Part shown: piece after piece, positions 24,420 through 34,126 of the stretch
How positions within the stretch are numbered: the first letter of the stretch is position 1
Layout: every line of letters begins with the position of its first letter
Source of the DNA: an uncultured Bacteroidaceae bacterium
Lineage (GTDB): Bacteria; Bacteroidota; Bacteroidia; Bacteroidales; Bacteroidaceae
NCBI GenBank assembly: GCA_939800445.1
Contig: CALNGU010000007.1
Span: 1 to 47,774 of the forward strand
DNA: 47,774 nucleotides
Reading direction: 5' to 3'
Made by a program: the position numbers and the translations under genes
Notes under the pieces: model-generated
Told to the model about the DNA's origin: nothing
The model's input: only the letters and a program-made list of their open reading frames with translations
The model's database searches: none

Positions 24420-26366
24420 ATGCGCAAATTGTTACATGGTCTCGGCTATGTCGCCGGGATATATGCTCTCGGGATAATCATCTTCACGCTTTTCAGGCTC
24501 ATCCTTTTCTTCGTCTACTCGGCACCTGCCGACGGGATGGTCGCCTACACGGCCGGGCAGGTGGCGCACGCTTTCTGGCTCGGCTTCAGATTTGACACGG
24601 TGATCAGCTGTTACATCCTGGCATTGCCGTTGCTGGCAGTGATTGTGGCCTCCTTTTGCCGTGGCGGGGGGCGTGCGGTGCTGCGTGGCACGCGGGTGTG
24701 GGTTTCGGTCCTCTACTCGGTGGCTTTCCTGCTCGCGGCTGCCAACATACCCTATTTCTTGCAGTTTGGCAAGCCGATAAACTCCTCTATTTGGAACTGG
24801 ATGAATGAGCCGTCGTTTGTCCTTGGGATGATTGTCGGCGAACCGACTTTCCTTGTCTACCTCCTGTTGTTGCTGGTGGTGCTGGCGGCGTTCATCATCG
24901 CCGTGCATTTTTGGACCAAGGTCATGGCCGGCAGGCTCAGGGCTGACGAGGCTGCCCGCCGAATGAAAGCTGGCAAGACACGCTGGGCGGCGATGGCGGT
25001 GCTGAGCCTTGTGGCGGCACTCGTCTGTTTCATCGGCATCCGTGGCCGCTTGGCCATCAAGGCACCGATAAAGGTCGGGACGGCCTACTTCTGCAACAAC
25101 GCGTTCCTCAACCAGCTGGGGCTGAACCCGGTCTTCGTCTTCCTCAAGACGACAATGGAGATGAGCCGCGACAGCCGCGATGCCGTGGCGATAGCCGACC
25201 CCGTGGAGGCCCTTGCCTACAGTGCCAAATACTTTGACCGTACGCTGCACGGCAAGATGTGGTTCACCCCTGTCGATTCGGCCGAGGTGGTGCAGCGCAA
25301 GAACGTCGTGCTCATCCTGCTGGAGAGCTGCAACGTGCAACTGCTGGAATGGCGCGACCGCACGCCGTTCCTCAATGAATTGGCGGCCAAGTCGGTGTTC
25401 TTCCCCCGCGCATTCTCTGCCGGGATACACACGATGAACGGCATCATGGCATCGATGTTCGGCTTCCCCGCCGAACTGGAGGCACATCCTTTCCGCAACA
25501 TCCGCCGCTACACCGGCCTGCCGTCTGAGCTGCGGCGCAACGGCTATCGCACCATATATTTCACCACGCATGACGACCAGTTTGACAACATAGGCGGCTT
25601 CATGCTCAACAGTGACATCGAGCTGATCTATGCGCAGAAAGACTATCCCATGTCCGAGGTCAGGAGCAACCTCGGCGTGCCTGACGACTATATGTTCCGC
25701 TACTCGGTGGGCAAGATGAGCGAGCATTGGGAGGAGGACGGCAAACCGTTTTTCGCCATGCTCCTGACGGCGAGCAACCACCAGCCCTACATCGTCCCCG
25801 AGTACTTCCATCCCAAGGACGGGACGGTCAAGGAGCAGATAGTGGAATATTCGGACTGGGCGCTCAGCCAGTTCTTTGCCGAGGCCGAGCAGCAACCGTG
25901 GTACGACAACACCATCTTCGTCCTCGTCGGCGACCACGGGGCGTGGCGGTTCAACAACCTCTACGACGTGTCGCTGACGCACCACCAGGTGCCGCTCATC
26001 TTCTACGAACCCGGGCTTGAGCACCAGGCGCGCGTCGTCCCGACAGTCGCCGCTCAGACCGACATCATGCCCACCGTCATGGGCAGGCTCGGCTTGCCCT
26101 ACCGCGACGAGTCGTTTGGTTTCGACCTCTACAAGCACCCGCGCGAGATGGTGTGCTTCTCGTCCGACGACTCCTATTCGTGCGTGGACAGCACGCACTT
26201 CTATGTCAACCGCATGGACGGGCGCACGAGCCTCTACAACTATGCGGCCGAGTCGCCGGTCGATTCCATAGACTTCTACCGCGACAAGGCGGCACGCATG
26301 GACGAGTTTGCACGCAACGTCATCCAGGCGGCCTATGAGCTGACGATGGGCAAGGAGCTGTTCTGA
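24420..26366 (+). CDS. LtaS-like membrane sulfatase-fold transferase
   Basis: Membrane enzyme of the alkaline phosphatase/sulfatase superfamily, 648 residues, similar in layout to lipoteichoic acid synthases and phosphoglycerol or phosphoethanolamine transferases. Five transmembrane segments lie in about 1-210. The periplasmic domain has Glu302 in LILLESCN, the Thr nucleophile (about 338) in GIHTMNGI, and Asp505-His506 in VGDHGAW, all metal-site residues of the family. In a Gram-negative organism the likely job is to put a phosphoglycerol or phosphoethanolamine group on an envelope lipid or glycan; this is inference. Located directly behind a GT4 gene. Confidence 0.88.
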   Translation: MRKLLHGLGYVAGIYALGIIIFTLFRLILFFVYSAPADGMVAYTAGQVAHAFWLGFRFDTVISCYILALPLLAVIVASFCRGGGRAVLRGTRVWVSVLYSVAFLLAAANIPYFLQFGKPINSSIWNWMNEPSFVLGMIVGEPTFLVYLLLLLVVLAAFIIAVHFWTKVMAGRLRADEAARRMKAGKTRWAAMAVLSLVAALVCFIGIRGRLAIKAPIKVGTAYFCNNAFLNQLGLNPVFVFLKTTMEMSRDSRDAVAIADPVEALAYSAKYFDRTLHGKMWFTPVDSAEVVQRKNVVLILLESCNVQLLEWRDRTPFLNELAAKSVFFPRAFSAGIHTMNGIMASMFGFPAELEAHPFRNIRRYTGLPSELRRNGYRTIYFTTHDDQFDNIGGFMLNSDIELIYAQKDYPMSEVRSNLGVPDDYMFRYSVGKMSEHWEEDGKPFFAMLLTASNHQPYIVPEYFHPKDGTVKEQIVEYSDWALSQFFAEAEQQPWYDNTIFVLVGDHGAWRFNNLYDVSLTHHQVPLIFYEPGLEHQARVVPTVAAQTDIMPTVMGRLGLPYRDESFGFDLYKHPREMVCFSSDDSYSCVDSTHFYVNRMDGRTSLYNYAAESPVDSIDFYRDKAARMDEFARNVIQAAYELTMGKELF

Positions 26367-26455
26367 CCAGCCGTGCCGACCGTCCCACGTCCCGCATCGG
26401 GCGATGGCGGCGTGAAGCGAGATAGATTTCCCGGGGCAGTGGCAAAAGTTTGTTT

Positions 26456-26530
26456 TTAACCTGCGTTTATGTATTTTCAACTTAAAAATATATAGATGCA
26501 GGTTAAGTTTATGTAGATTTAGGCTAAAAA
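26456..26530. repeat. AT-rich palindrome with 42-base direct repeat
   Basis: In the 328-base gap before leuS, TTAACCTGC (26456-26464) and GCAGGTTAA (26498-26506) form a perfect nine-base inverted repeat. GTTTATGTA occurs at 26465 and again at 26507, with similar A/T sequence following each, so the unit has a period of 42. The rest of the gap (26367-26455, 26531-26639) shows nothing recognisable. Confidence 0.6.
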
Positions 26531-26639
26531 TAGACTTGTCGTCTGATGCCGTCGCCGTTGCCCAAGCTGGGGCTTGCGCCGTGCCGGTTAAAAGTTGTGG
26601 GGGCATTGTGGCAAAAAGTGTAATGCTGTTAACTTTCAT

Positions 26640-26647
26640 TATATTTG
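26640..26647 (+). promoter_or_regulatory. -7 box for leuS
   Basis: TATATTTG, exact match, 47 bases before the leuS ATG. No T-box or leucine leader was recognised. The -33 region is weak. Confidence 0.5.
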
Positions 26648-26694
26648 CAGCGGATTTCCGGGCGGGAATCATCTGTTGACAAACGATTTGCAAT

Positions 26695-29487
26695 ATGGAA
26701 TACAATTTCAGGGAAATAGAGCAGAAGTGGCAACGGCGGTGGGTCGAGGACGGCACTTACAAGGTAGTCGAGGACAAGGGCAGGAAGAAATTCTATGTCC
26801 TCAATATGTTCCCCTACCCGTCAGGGGCTGGCCTGCACGTGGGACACCCCTTGGGCTACATAGCTTCAGACATATACGCGCGTTACAAGCGGCTGAACGG
26901 CTTCAACGTGTTGAACCCGATGGGCTACGACGCCTACGGGCTGCCGGCCGAGCAGTATGCCATCCAGACGGGGCAGCACCCGGCGGTGACGACGGCAAGG
27001 AACATCGCCCGATACCGCGAGCAGCTGGACAAGATAGGGTTCAGCTTTGACTGGAGCAGGGAGGTGAGGACTTGCGACCCGCACTACTACAAGTGGACGC
27101 AATGGGCGTTCATCAAGATGTTCCACCACTACTATGACAACCGCGAGGGGCGTGCGTTGCCGGTTGAGCGTCTGGTGAGCCATTTCGAGGCGTGCGGCAC
27201 AGACGGGCTGGACGCGGCGTGCGGCGAGGAGCTGCATTTCACCGCCGACGAGTGGCGTGCGATGGGCGAGCAGGAGAGGCAGAGGGTGTTGATGAACTAC
27301 CGCATAGCCTACCTGGGCGACACCGTCGTCAACTGGTGCCCGGCTCTGGGGACGGTGCTTGCCAATGACGAGGTCGTCGATGGCGTGTCGGAACGCGGCG
27401 GCCACCCGGTCGTGCAACGCGTGATGAAGCAGTGGTGCTTGCGCGTGTCGGCCTATGCCGAGAGGCTGTTGACGGGGCTTGACACGGTCGATTGGACTGA
27501 CTCGTTGAAGGAGACGCAACGCAACTGGATTGGCCGCTCGGAGGGTGCGGAACTGCAATTCAAGGTGTGCGGCAGCGACAAGACCTTTACCATCTTCACG
27601 ACACGTGCCGACACGGTGTTCGGGGTCACGTTCATGGTGCTTGCGCCCGAGAGCGATTTGGTCGCCGAGCTCACGACTGACGGCCAGCGTGAGGAGGTGG
27701 AAGCCTACGTTGAGGCTACCAAAAAGCGCACCGAGCGCGAACGCATCAGCGACCGCCGTGTGACGGGTGTGTTCACCGGGGCGTATGCAGAGAACCCGCT
27801 GACGGGTGAATCCATCCCCGTGTGGGTGAGCGACTACGTGTTGGCCGGTTACGGGACGGGCGCGATAATGGCCGTTCCCGCCCATGACTCGCGTGACTAT
27901 GCCTTTGCCAAGCACTTCGGGCTGGAGATACGTCCGCTCATCGAGGGCTGCGACGTGAGTGAATCGAGCTTTGACGCCAAGGAAGGGCGCATGACCAATT
28001 CACCCCGCGCCGGCTTTGAACGCGAGGGAGGCCTCGTCTTGAACGGCCTCGAAGTCAAGGAAGCTATTGCCAAGACGAAACAATACATAAAGGAACACGG
28101 GCTGGGACGCATCAAGGTCAACTACCGGTTGCGTGACGCGATATTCTCCAGGCAACGCTACTGGGGCGAGCCTTTCCCCGTCTACTACAAGGACGGGATG
28201 CCCTACACGCTGGATGAGAGCCTCCTGCCGCTGGAGCTGCCCGAGGTTGACAAATTCCTGCCGACGGAGACGGGCGAGCCACCACTCGGCCGTGCGAAGG
28301 ATTGGAAGACGGCCGACGGCTATCCGTTGGAGCTGAACACGATGCCCGGCTTTGCGGGCTCGTCGGCTTATTACATCCGCTACATGGACCCGCACAATGA
28401 CAAGGAGCTCGTGTCCAAGGAGGCTGACGAGTACTGGGAAAACGTCGATCTCTACGTCGGCGGCACCGAGCACGCGACGGGGCATCTGATTTACTCGCGG
28501 TTCTGGAATAAATTCCTCTACGACATAGGGGTGGTGGTCAAGGACGAACCGTTCAAGAAGCTGGTCAACCAGGGCATGATCCAGGGACGCAGCAACTTCG
28601 TCTACCGCATCAAGGACACCAACACTTTTGTCTCCGCCGGGCTGAAGTCGGGCTACGACGTGACACCGCTGCACGTCGATGTCAACATCGTGGCAAACGA
28701 CGTGCTGGACATCGAGGCGTTCAAGGCGTGGAGGCCTGAATATGCCGATGCCGAGTTCATCCTCGAGGACGGCAAGTACGTCTGCGGCTGGGCGGTGGAA
28801 AAGATGTCCAAGTCGATGTACAACGTCGTCAACCCCGACATGATAGTGGAAAGGTACGGCGCGGACACGCTGAGGATGTACGAGATGTTCCTCGGCCCCG
28901 TCGAGCAGTCCAAACCCTGGGACACCAATGGCATAGACGGCGTGCACCGGTTCCTGAAGAAATTCTGGTCACTGTTCAGCGGCAAGGGCGACGAGTGGCG
29001 CATCAGCGACGGCGAGCCTACGCCCGAGGAACTCAAATCATTGCACAAACTCATCAAGAAGGTCACGGGCGACATCGAGGCATTCTCCTACAACACGTCG
29101 GTGGCGGCGTTCATGATATGCGTCAACGAGCTGACCGCCCTCAAGTGCAGCAAGAGGCAAATCCTCGAACCCCTCGTCATCCTCATCGCCCCCTTCGCAC
29201 CCCACATAGCCGAGGAGCTGTGGGCGGCGTTGGGACACACGGCGACGGTGTGCGACGCGCAGTGGCCTGCGTGGAACGAGGACTACCTCAAGGAGGACAC
29301 GGTCAACTACACCATCTCGTTCAACGGCAAGGCACGCTTCAACCTCCAGTTTGCCGCCGACGCGACAAACGAGGAAATCGAGCGGACCGTCTTGGCGCAT
29401 GAGTCTTCACAAAAGTACATTGGCGGCAAGACAATAAGGAAAGTCATCATCGTGCCCCGCAAAATCGTCAATGTCGTAGTAGCCTGA
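26695..29487 (+). CDS. leuS: Leucyl-tRNA synthetase
   Basis: Class I aminoacyl-tRNA synthetase charging tRNA-Leu; cytosolic, 930 residues. The HIGH motif is HVGH (48-51) in [14 protein letters not shown]. The CP1 editing domain lies in the middle with a TTRADTVFG segment and [15 protein letters not shown] (conserved Asp of hydrolytic editing). KMSKS is at 703-707. The anticodon-binding helical domain and C-terminal extension end in [11 protein letters not shown]. Length is somewhat larger than E. coli LeuRS (860), as usual for Bacteroidota because of an insert in the first half (about 150-190, rich in charged residues). The next gene begins 29 bases later. Confidence 0.98.
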   Translation: MEYNFREIEQKWQRRWVEDGTYKVVEDKGRKKFYVLNMFPYPSGAGLHVGHPLGYIASDIYARYKRLNGFNVLNPMGYDAYGLPAEQYAIQTGQHPAVTTARNIARYREQLDKIGFSFDWSREVRTCDPHYYKWTQWAFIKMFHHYYDNREGRALPVERLVSHFEACGTDGLDAACGEELHFTADEWRAMGEQERQRVLMNYRIAYLGDTVVNWCPALGTVLANDEVVDGVSERGGHPVVQRVMKQWCLRVSAYAERLLTGLDTVDWTDSLKETQRNWIGRSEGAELQFKVCGSDKTFTIFTTRADTVFGVTFMVLAPESDLVAELTTDGQREEVEAYVEATKKRTERERISDRRVTGVFTGAYAENPLTGESIPVWVSDYVLAGYGTGAIMAVPAHDSRDYAFAKHFGLEIRPLIEGCDVSESSFDAKEGRMTNSPRAGFEREGGLVLNGLEVKEAIAKTKQYIKEHGLGRIKVNYRLRDAIFSRQRYWGEPFPVYYKDGMPYTLDESLLPLELPEVDKFLPTETGEPPLGRAKDWKTADGYPLELNTMPGFAGSSAYYIRYMDPHNDKELVSKEADEYWENVDLYVGGTEHATGHLIYSRFWNKFLYDIGVVVKDEPFKKLVNQGMIQGRSNFVYRIKDTNTFVSAGLKSGYDVTPLHVDVNIVANDVLDIEAFKAWRPEYADAEFILEDGKYVCGWAVEKMSKSMYNVVNPDMIVERYGADTLRMYEMFLGPVEQSKPWDTNGIDGVHRFLKKFWSLFSGKGDEWRISDGEPTPEELKSLHKLIKKVTGDIEAFSYNTSVAAFMICVNELTALKCSKRQILEPLVILIAPFAPHIAEELWAALGHTATVCDAQWPAWNEDYLKEDTVNYTISFNGKARFNLQFAADATNEEIERTVLAHESSQKYIGGKTIRKVIIVPRKIVNVVVA

Positions 29488-29516
29488 AACCAAATACCAA
29501 GAAAAACAATAGCAAA

Positions 29517-30410
29517 ATGAACAAACTTAAACCCATCTCCCGCACGACCCTGCTGGCGGAGGCAAAGGACTATCTCTTCATCACCTTCGGGTTGTTGATC
29601 TATGCTCTCGGTTGGGCAGGATTTCTCATCCCCAACCGCATAGCCACGGGTGGCGTGACCGGTCTGTCGGCCATCATAGAGTATGCCACGGGATTTCCCT
29701 TGCAAAATACATACGTGATAATCAACTTCATCCTCCTCGCCTTTGCATTTTATTTCGTGGGGTGGAAGTTCTGCCTGAAGACAATCTACGGGACCATCGT
29801 CCTATACTTTTTCCTCAACATCCTGCGTGCGTTGATAACTGACCGTTACGGCTCGCTTGTGGGTGATGAACCGTTCATGTCGTGCGTCATCGGCGCAATC
29901 CTTTGCGGCATAGGCTTGGGGCTGGCGTTCTCGCACAACGGCAGCACGGGTGGGACTGACATCATCGCGGCGATAGTCAATAAGTACAAGAACGTCTCCT
30001 TCGGGCGCATGACCATGCTGTGCGACGTGTGCATCATCTCGTCGTCGGCGTTCATCCCCGACTACACCGTGCAAAAGGTCATCTTCGCCTATTGCACGCT
30101 GGTGCTTGTGGGCTTCTCGGTGGACTATGTGGTCAACTCGGCGCGGTCGTCGGTGCAGTTCCTGATATTCTCCAAGGACTATGACAAGATCGCCGATGCC
30201 GTGATGAGCCAGGCACACCGTGGTGTTACGGTGCTCGACGGGCAGGGGTGGTACAGCAAAAAGGAGGTGAAGGTCGTCGTGGTGCTTGCCAAGCGCAGCG
30301 AGTCAAACAACATCTTCCGCCTCGTCAAGTCCATCGACCCGCACGCCTTCGTCTCGCAGAGCGCGGTCATCGGCGTGTTTGGCCAAGGGTTTGAGAAGAT
30401 AAAGGCCTGA
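29517..30410 (+). CDS. YitT family membrane protein (DUF2179)
   Basis: Polytopic inner-membrane protein, 297 residues. Five or six hydrophobic helices lie in about 15-205 with the family segments IPNRIATGGVTGLS (38-51) and SHNGSTGGTDIIA (about 138-150). The C-terminal soluble DUF2179 domain (about 210-297) has the HRGVTVLDGQGWY motif. The family is very common but has no proven transport substrate. It probably reads through from leuS, then ends at a strong terminator. Confidence 0.92.
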   Translation: MNKLKPISRTTLLAEAKDYLFITFGLLIYALGWAGFLIPNRIATGGVTGLSAIIEYATGFPLQNTYVIINFILLAFAFYFVGWKFCLKTIYGTIVLYFFLNILRALITDRYGSLVGDEPFMSCVIGAILCGIGLGLAFSHNGSTGGTDIIAAIVNKYKNVSFGRMTMLCDVCIISSSAFIPDYTVQKVIFAYCTLVLVGFSVDYVVNSARSSVQFLIFSKDYDKIADAVMSQAHRGVTVLDGQGWYSKKEVKVVVVLAKRSESNNIFRLVKSIDPHAFVSQSAVIGVFGQGFEKIKA

Positions 30411-30439
30411 GCGCACATCCTGCCAGGCACAAGCAAGAG

Positions 30440-30470
30440 GCCTTGCCCCCGACGGGGGCAAGGCTTTTTT
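30440..30470 (+). terminator. Strong terminator after the leuS-YitT unit
   Basis: Perfect stem GCCTTGCCCCC (30440-30450) / GGGGGCAAGGC (30454-30464), loop GAC, then six T (30465-30470). Confidence 0.92.
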
Positions 30471-30526
30471 GTCAATCGGTTGATGATGCCGCGCTGCGGG
30501 TCGGGGCTGACGTGCGATGAGGTCAG

Positions 30527-30596
30527 TTGTTAGTGCCTATAACAACCTTTGTTTGTCTCAATAACAAGCCTTGTTATAGGGACTAACAAGGGATGA
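30527..30596. repeat. 22-base palindromic repeat array, copy R1 (three units)
   Basis: Three units of exactly 22 bases begin at 30527, 30549 and 30571. Each is TTGTTA (second unit TTGTTT), seven variable bases, TAACAA and three more bases, then the array ends with ATGACTTTCC. It lies between the terminator of leuS-YitT and the promoter of the next gene. Related arrays are at 36307 and 41789. Because units one and three can also pair (16 positions with one mismatch), the whole element could fold into one long hairpin. Confidence 0.85.
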
Positions 30597-30695
30597 CTTT
30601 CCGCATAGGGTCTGACCATCTTGGCGGTGGGGTCGGATGCTGCGGCGTCATGCCTCCTGTGGCCAATGCCGGGATGTTCAACCTGCCGGCCGCGA

Positions 30696-30726
30696 TTTGC
30701 TTAGTCGTGCAAATGGATTACCTTTG
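30696..30726 (+). promoter_or_regulatory. Full-consensus Bacteroidota promoter
   Basis: TTTG (30696-30699), 19-base spacer, TACCTTTG (30719-30726): the best match in the window. It drives the small membrane protein gene and the DUF4294 gene. Confidence 0.75.
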
Positions 30727-30755
30727 CCCGTGTCTCATCTATCAAACATTCGGCA

Positions 30756-31142
30756 ATGAAACCTGGAATGAAGAAGTTTTTGTCAATCTCCATCCCCGTC
30801 GTGGTGGTGGTGCTTGCGGCGTTCATCTACTTCCGCTTCTACTTCGTCTTCGGCGAGGGGGTGAAGGCGGGCGAGTTGAATTATGTCGTGCGCAAGGGAG
30901 TGGTCTTCAAGACCTATGAGGGCAAGTTGATACAATCTGGCTTCCGCGGGCAGAAGGCGGGGGCTGTGCAGTCCTACGAGTTCGAGTTCTCCGTCGATGA
31001 CGAGGAGTTGGCGCGCGAGCTGATGCTCAAGGGCGGCGAGGTGGTCGAGCTGCACTACAAGGAATACTTCTCGTCGCTGTGGTGGCGTGGCTATTCCAAA
31101 TTCGTCGTTGACAGCATAGTGGGCGAGAGGCCCGTGCAGTGA
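30756..31142 (+). CDS. Small membrane-anchored protein of unknown function
   Basis: 128 residues with one N-terminal transmembrane helix (about 8-28, SISIPVVVVVLAAFIYF) and a periplasmic or cytosolic domain of about 95 residues beginning AGELNYVVRKG and containing VFKTYEGKLIQSG. Similar proteins are widespread in Bacteroidales and carry no experimentally known function. An in-frame ATG at 30768 (MKKFLSIS) is an alternative start that still keeps the helix. Its stop codon shares a base with the next start codon, so the two are coupled. Confidence 0.8.
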   Translation: MKPGMKKFLSISIPVVVVVLAAFIYFRFYFVFGEGVKAGELNYVVRKGVVFKTYEGKLIQSGFRGQKAGAVQSYEFEFSVDDEELARELMLKGGEVVELHYKEYFSSLWWRGYSKFVVDSIVGERPVQ

Positions 31143-31804
31143 TGCCTGTGCCGTGTGCTGTGGCCGTTGCCGCGCCACGGTGCGCTTGCGTCCGCATCGG
31201 GCTGCGGTGGGTGTTGCTGGTTGTGTCGCTGATGCTGGCTTGCGCCGCAATGGGGCAGACGGCGGCCGGCGGCACGGGCGGCACGCGCAAGGTCTATGTG
31301 ACAAGGGGGCAGCCCTACGAGGGCAGGATAGTGCCGAGCGTGACGTTGCGCACGATCTATGTCTATCCACGGCTGCGGTTCAAGGACAGCAAGGAGTATG
31401 TCGCCTACCTCAAGCTCGTGCGCGATGTCAAGCGTGTCCTGCCCGTGGCCAACATGATTAACGGGCTGATAGTCGAGACCTATGAGTATGCCCTCACGCT
31501 GCCCACCGAGAGGGAACGCAAAAGGCATATGCGCAAGGTCGAGAAGGGGCTGAAGGAACAGTACACGGCCGAGATGAAGAAGATGACCTACTCGCAGGGG
31601 CAACTGCTCATCAAGCTGATCTACCGGCAGAGCGACCAGACGTCGTATGAGATTATACGGGCGTTCATGGGACCGTTCAAGGCGACATTCTACCAGCTGT
31701 TTGCCAAGTCATTCGGCTCAAGCCTCAAAGTGACCTACGACCCCACAGGGGAAGACCGCCTCACCGAGCGGGTGGTGACGCTCGTCGAGAACGGACAGTT
31801 GTGA
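31142..31804 (+). CDS. DUF4294-like secreted protein
   Basis: 220 residues with a long N-terminal region before the signal helix (ARCA..GLRWVLLVVSLMLACAAMG in pieces; cleavage near GQTAA). The mature part has RKVYVTRGQPYEG, TIYVYPRLRF and a helical C-terminal half with EKGLKEQYTAEMKKMTYSQG, a pattern typical of the Bacteroidota family DUF4294. Function is unknown; the location is expected to be periplasmic. The ATG overlaps the stop codon of the upstream gene; a GTG three bases earlier is also possible. Confidence 0.82.
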   Translation: MPVPCAVAVAAPRCACVRIGLRWVLLVVSLMLACAAMGQTAAGGTGGTRKVYVTRGQPYEGRIVPSVTLRTIYVYPRLRFKDSKEYVAYLKLVRDVKRVLPVANMINGLIVETYEYALTLPTERERKRHMRKVEKGLKEQYTAEMKKMTYSQGQLLIKLIYRQSDQTSYEIIRAFMGPFKATFYQLFAKSFGSSLKVTYDPTGEDRLTERVVTLVENGQL

Positions 31805-31815
31805 CGCACCGTCAT

Positions 31816-31840
31816 GCCGCGTGGCACGGGGGCGGCTTTT
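31816..31840 (+). terminator. Weak terminator after the DUF4294 gene
   Basis: GCCGC (31816-31820) pairs with GCGGC (31832-31836) followed by TTTT. Short stem; low certainty. Confidence 0.4.
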
Positions 31841-31884
31841 AGATTAATTAGGATGCCATGCGGGGCAGATTGTAATATAATCGC

Positions 31885-31892
31885 TTACTTTG
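31885..31892 (+). promoter_or_regulatory. -7-like box for rnr
   Basis: TTACTTTG, one base off TAnnTTTG, 37 bases before the start codon. Confidence 0.35.
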
Positions 31893-31929
31893 CACTCACA
31901 AAGGATATGATGAAAACGACCACTGTCTT

Positions 31930-34083
31930 ATGAGTAAACGCAACGACAAGAAAGCCGCATCGCACGGCAAGAATTCAAGGAGGGACGACCTCGCCAGGGC
32001 AATAGCCGCATTGTTCAAGAACCATCGTGGTGAGAAGATGTCCGTCAAGTCCATATTCTCGGCTCTCGGCATCAAGACCGGCCAATTGAGGATGCAGGTC
32101 GTGGACATCCTGCACGGCATGGCCGACGGCGGGCTGATCGGCGAACCCGAGGCCGATGTCTTTGTCTACGGCGAGCGCGGCAAGGAGATGGTCGGCACGT
32201 TCAGGCGTTTCAGCAACGGGAAGAACTCTTTCATCCCCGATGACGGCAGCGAGCCAATCTTCGTGGCCGAGAGGAACTCGGCCCATGCGATGAACAATGA
32301 CAGGGTCAAGATCGTCTGCTACGCCCTGCGCCAGGGCAAGACTCCGGAGGGGGAAGTGGTGGAAATCATCGAACCGGCCAACGAATCCATCGTCGGCACG
32401 CTGGAAGTCACATCGAAATATGCTTTCCTCGTGAGCGAGAACAAGAACCTCGCCAATGACATCTTCATCCCCATGCATGACCTCAAGGGGGGCAAGGACG
32501 GCGACAAGGCGGTAGTGAAGATTACAGACTGGCCGAAACAGGCCAAGAACCCTATCGGAAAGGTCGTAGACATCCTCGGCCGTGCCGGTGACAACACCAC
32601 GGAGATGCACGCGATACTTGCCGAATATGGCCTGCCCTACACATACCCCAAGGTGGTGGAAGCGGCGGCGGACAGGATACCGGACGCTATCCCGCAGTCG
32701 GAGATTGAGCAGAGGGAGGATTTCCGTGGCGTGACGACGTTCACCATCGACCCCCGTGATGCCAAGGACTTTGATGATGCCTTGTCAATCCGTCCTTTGC
32801 AGGATGGCGTTTGGGAGGTAGGCGTGCACATCGCCGACGTGACCTACTACGTCAAGGAGGGGGACATAATCGATCGTGAAGCGTCGAGGCGTGCCACTTC
32901 GGTCTATCTCGTTGACCGCACCATCCCCATGTTGCCCGAGCGTCTCTGCAACCTGCTCTGTTCGCTCCGCCCCAATGAGGAGAAAGTGGCGTTTTCCGTC
33001 ATCTTCAACATCAAGTCCAATGGCGACGTGCTTGCCTCGAGGATTGCCAGGACGGTCATCAACTCTGACCGCCGCTTCACATACGAGGAAGTGCAGCAGA
33101 CCATCGAGACGGGCGAAGGGGAGTACAAAGACGAGATTTTCGCCCTCAACAACATGGCGAAAGCCTTGAGGGAAAGACGCATGGCCAACGGCGCAATCAA
33201 TTTTGAACGCTACGAAGTCAAGTTTGAGATAGACGAAAACGGAAAACCGATCAGCGTCTACTTCAAGTTTGCAAAGGAGGCCAACAAGCTCGTCGAGGAG
33301 TTCATGCTCCTCGCCAACAAGACGGTGGCGGAGTTTGTGGGCAAAGTCCCCAAGGGAAAGAAGGCTAAAGTATTCCCCTACCGCATACACGACCTGCCAG
33401 ACCCTGACAAGCTCAGCGACCTGTCAACGTTCATAACGAAATTCGGCTACAAGATCCGCACGTCGGGGACAAAGACGGACATATCGAAATCAATCAACCA
33501 TCTCCTCGACGAAGTGCAGGGCAAGAAGGAGGAAAACCTCATCGAGACTGTTTCCATACGCGCCATGCAGAAAGCCCGCTACTCGACCCACAACATAGGG
33601 CACTACGGGCTGGCATTCGACTACTACACCCATTTCACGTCGCCCATCCGACGCTATCCCGACATGATGGTGCACAGGCTGCTGGCACGCTACATGGCAG
33701 GGGGCAGGAGCGTGACCGAAAATAAATACGAGGATCTGTGCGACCACTGTTCATCCATGGAGCAACTGGCTGCCAATGCTGAACGTGCGTCCGTCAAGTA
33801 CAAGCAAGTCGAGTTCATGTCCCAGTTCCTGGGCAAGGTTTTCGACGGAGTAATCTCGGGCGTCACCGAATGGGGCATCTACGTCGAGCTTAATGAAAAT
33901 AAATGTGAGGGCTTGGTGCCGATGCGTGAGTTGGACGACGACTACTATGAGTTTGACGAAAAGAACTACCGCCTCGTTGGCAACAAGACAAAACGTACTT
34001 ACTCCCTCGGCGATCCTATCACCATCAAGGTCGCCCGCGCCAACCTTGAGAAGAAACAGCTCGATTTCACACTTCCCGAATGA
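31930..34083 (+). CDS. rnr: Ribonuclease R
   Basis: 3'-5' exoribonuclease of the RNB family that degrades structured RNA; cytosolic, 717 residues. Order of domains: winged-helix start after a basic N-terminus (about 1-75), two cold-shock domains (about 80-230), RNB catalytic domain (about 260-590) with DAKDFDDAL holding the magnesium Asp residues (277, 280, 282, 283), and a C-terminal S1 domain (about 635-715) with GVISGVTEWGIYVEL. The TSPIRRYPDMMVHRLL segment is characteristic. Together with pnp, the window codes two main RNA exonucleases. Confidence 0.97.
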   Translation: MSKRNDKKAASHGKNSRRDDLARAIAALFKNHRGEKMSVKSIFSALGIKTGQLRMQVVDILHGMADGGLIGEPEADVFVYGERGKEMVGTFRRFSNGKNSFIPDDGSEPIFVAERNSAHAMNNDRVKIVCYALRQGKTPEGEVVEIIEPANESIVGTLEVTSKYAFLVSENKNLANDIFIPMHDLKGGKDGDKAVVKITDWPKQAKNPIGKVVDILGRAGDNTTEMHAILAEYGLPYTYPKVVEAAADRIPDAIPQSEIEQREDFRGVTTFTIDPRDAKDFDDALSIRPLQDGVWEVGVHIADVTYYVKEGDIIDREASRRATSVYLVDRTIPMLPERLCNLLCSLRPNEEKVAFSVIFNIKSNGDVLASRIARTVINSDRRFTYEEVQQTIETGEGEYKDEIFALNNMAKALRERRMANGAINFERYEVKFEIDENGKPISVYFKFAKEANKLVEEFMLLANKTVAEFVGKVPKGKKAKVFPYRIHDLPDPDKLSDLSTFITKFGYKIRTSGTKTDISKSINHLLDEVQGKKEENLIETVSIRAMQKARYSTHNIGHYGLAFDYYTHFTSPIRRYPDMMVHRLLARYMAGGRSVTENKYEDLCDHCSSMEQLAANAERASVKYKQVEFMSQFLGKVFDGVISGVTEWGIYVELNENKCEGLVPMRELDDDYYEFDEKNYRLVGNKTKRTYSLGDPITIKVARANLEKKQLDFTLPE

Positions 34084-34126
34084 CGCAGTGACGAGTGCAT
34101 GGATTGCAGTCTACCAATGATAAGCT

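Noticed and set aside
24432-26756. Very long open frame on the minus strand (over 700 codons) opposite the LtaS-like gene
   Set aside because: It mirrors the high-GC codon pattern of the plus-strand gene, has no recognisable domain or start, and the plus-strand protein has intact catalytic motifs. The same holds for the long antisense frames opposite metF-holB (14727-16742) and pnp (8502-9719).
30756-31142. Naming the small membrane protein a 6-phosphogluconate dehydrogenase
   Set aside because: Relatives in databases sometimes carry this name, but 128 residues with one helix have no dinucleotide-binding or catalytic motif of that enzyme.
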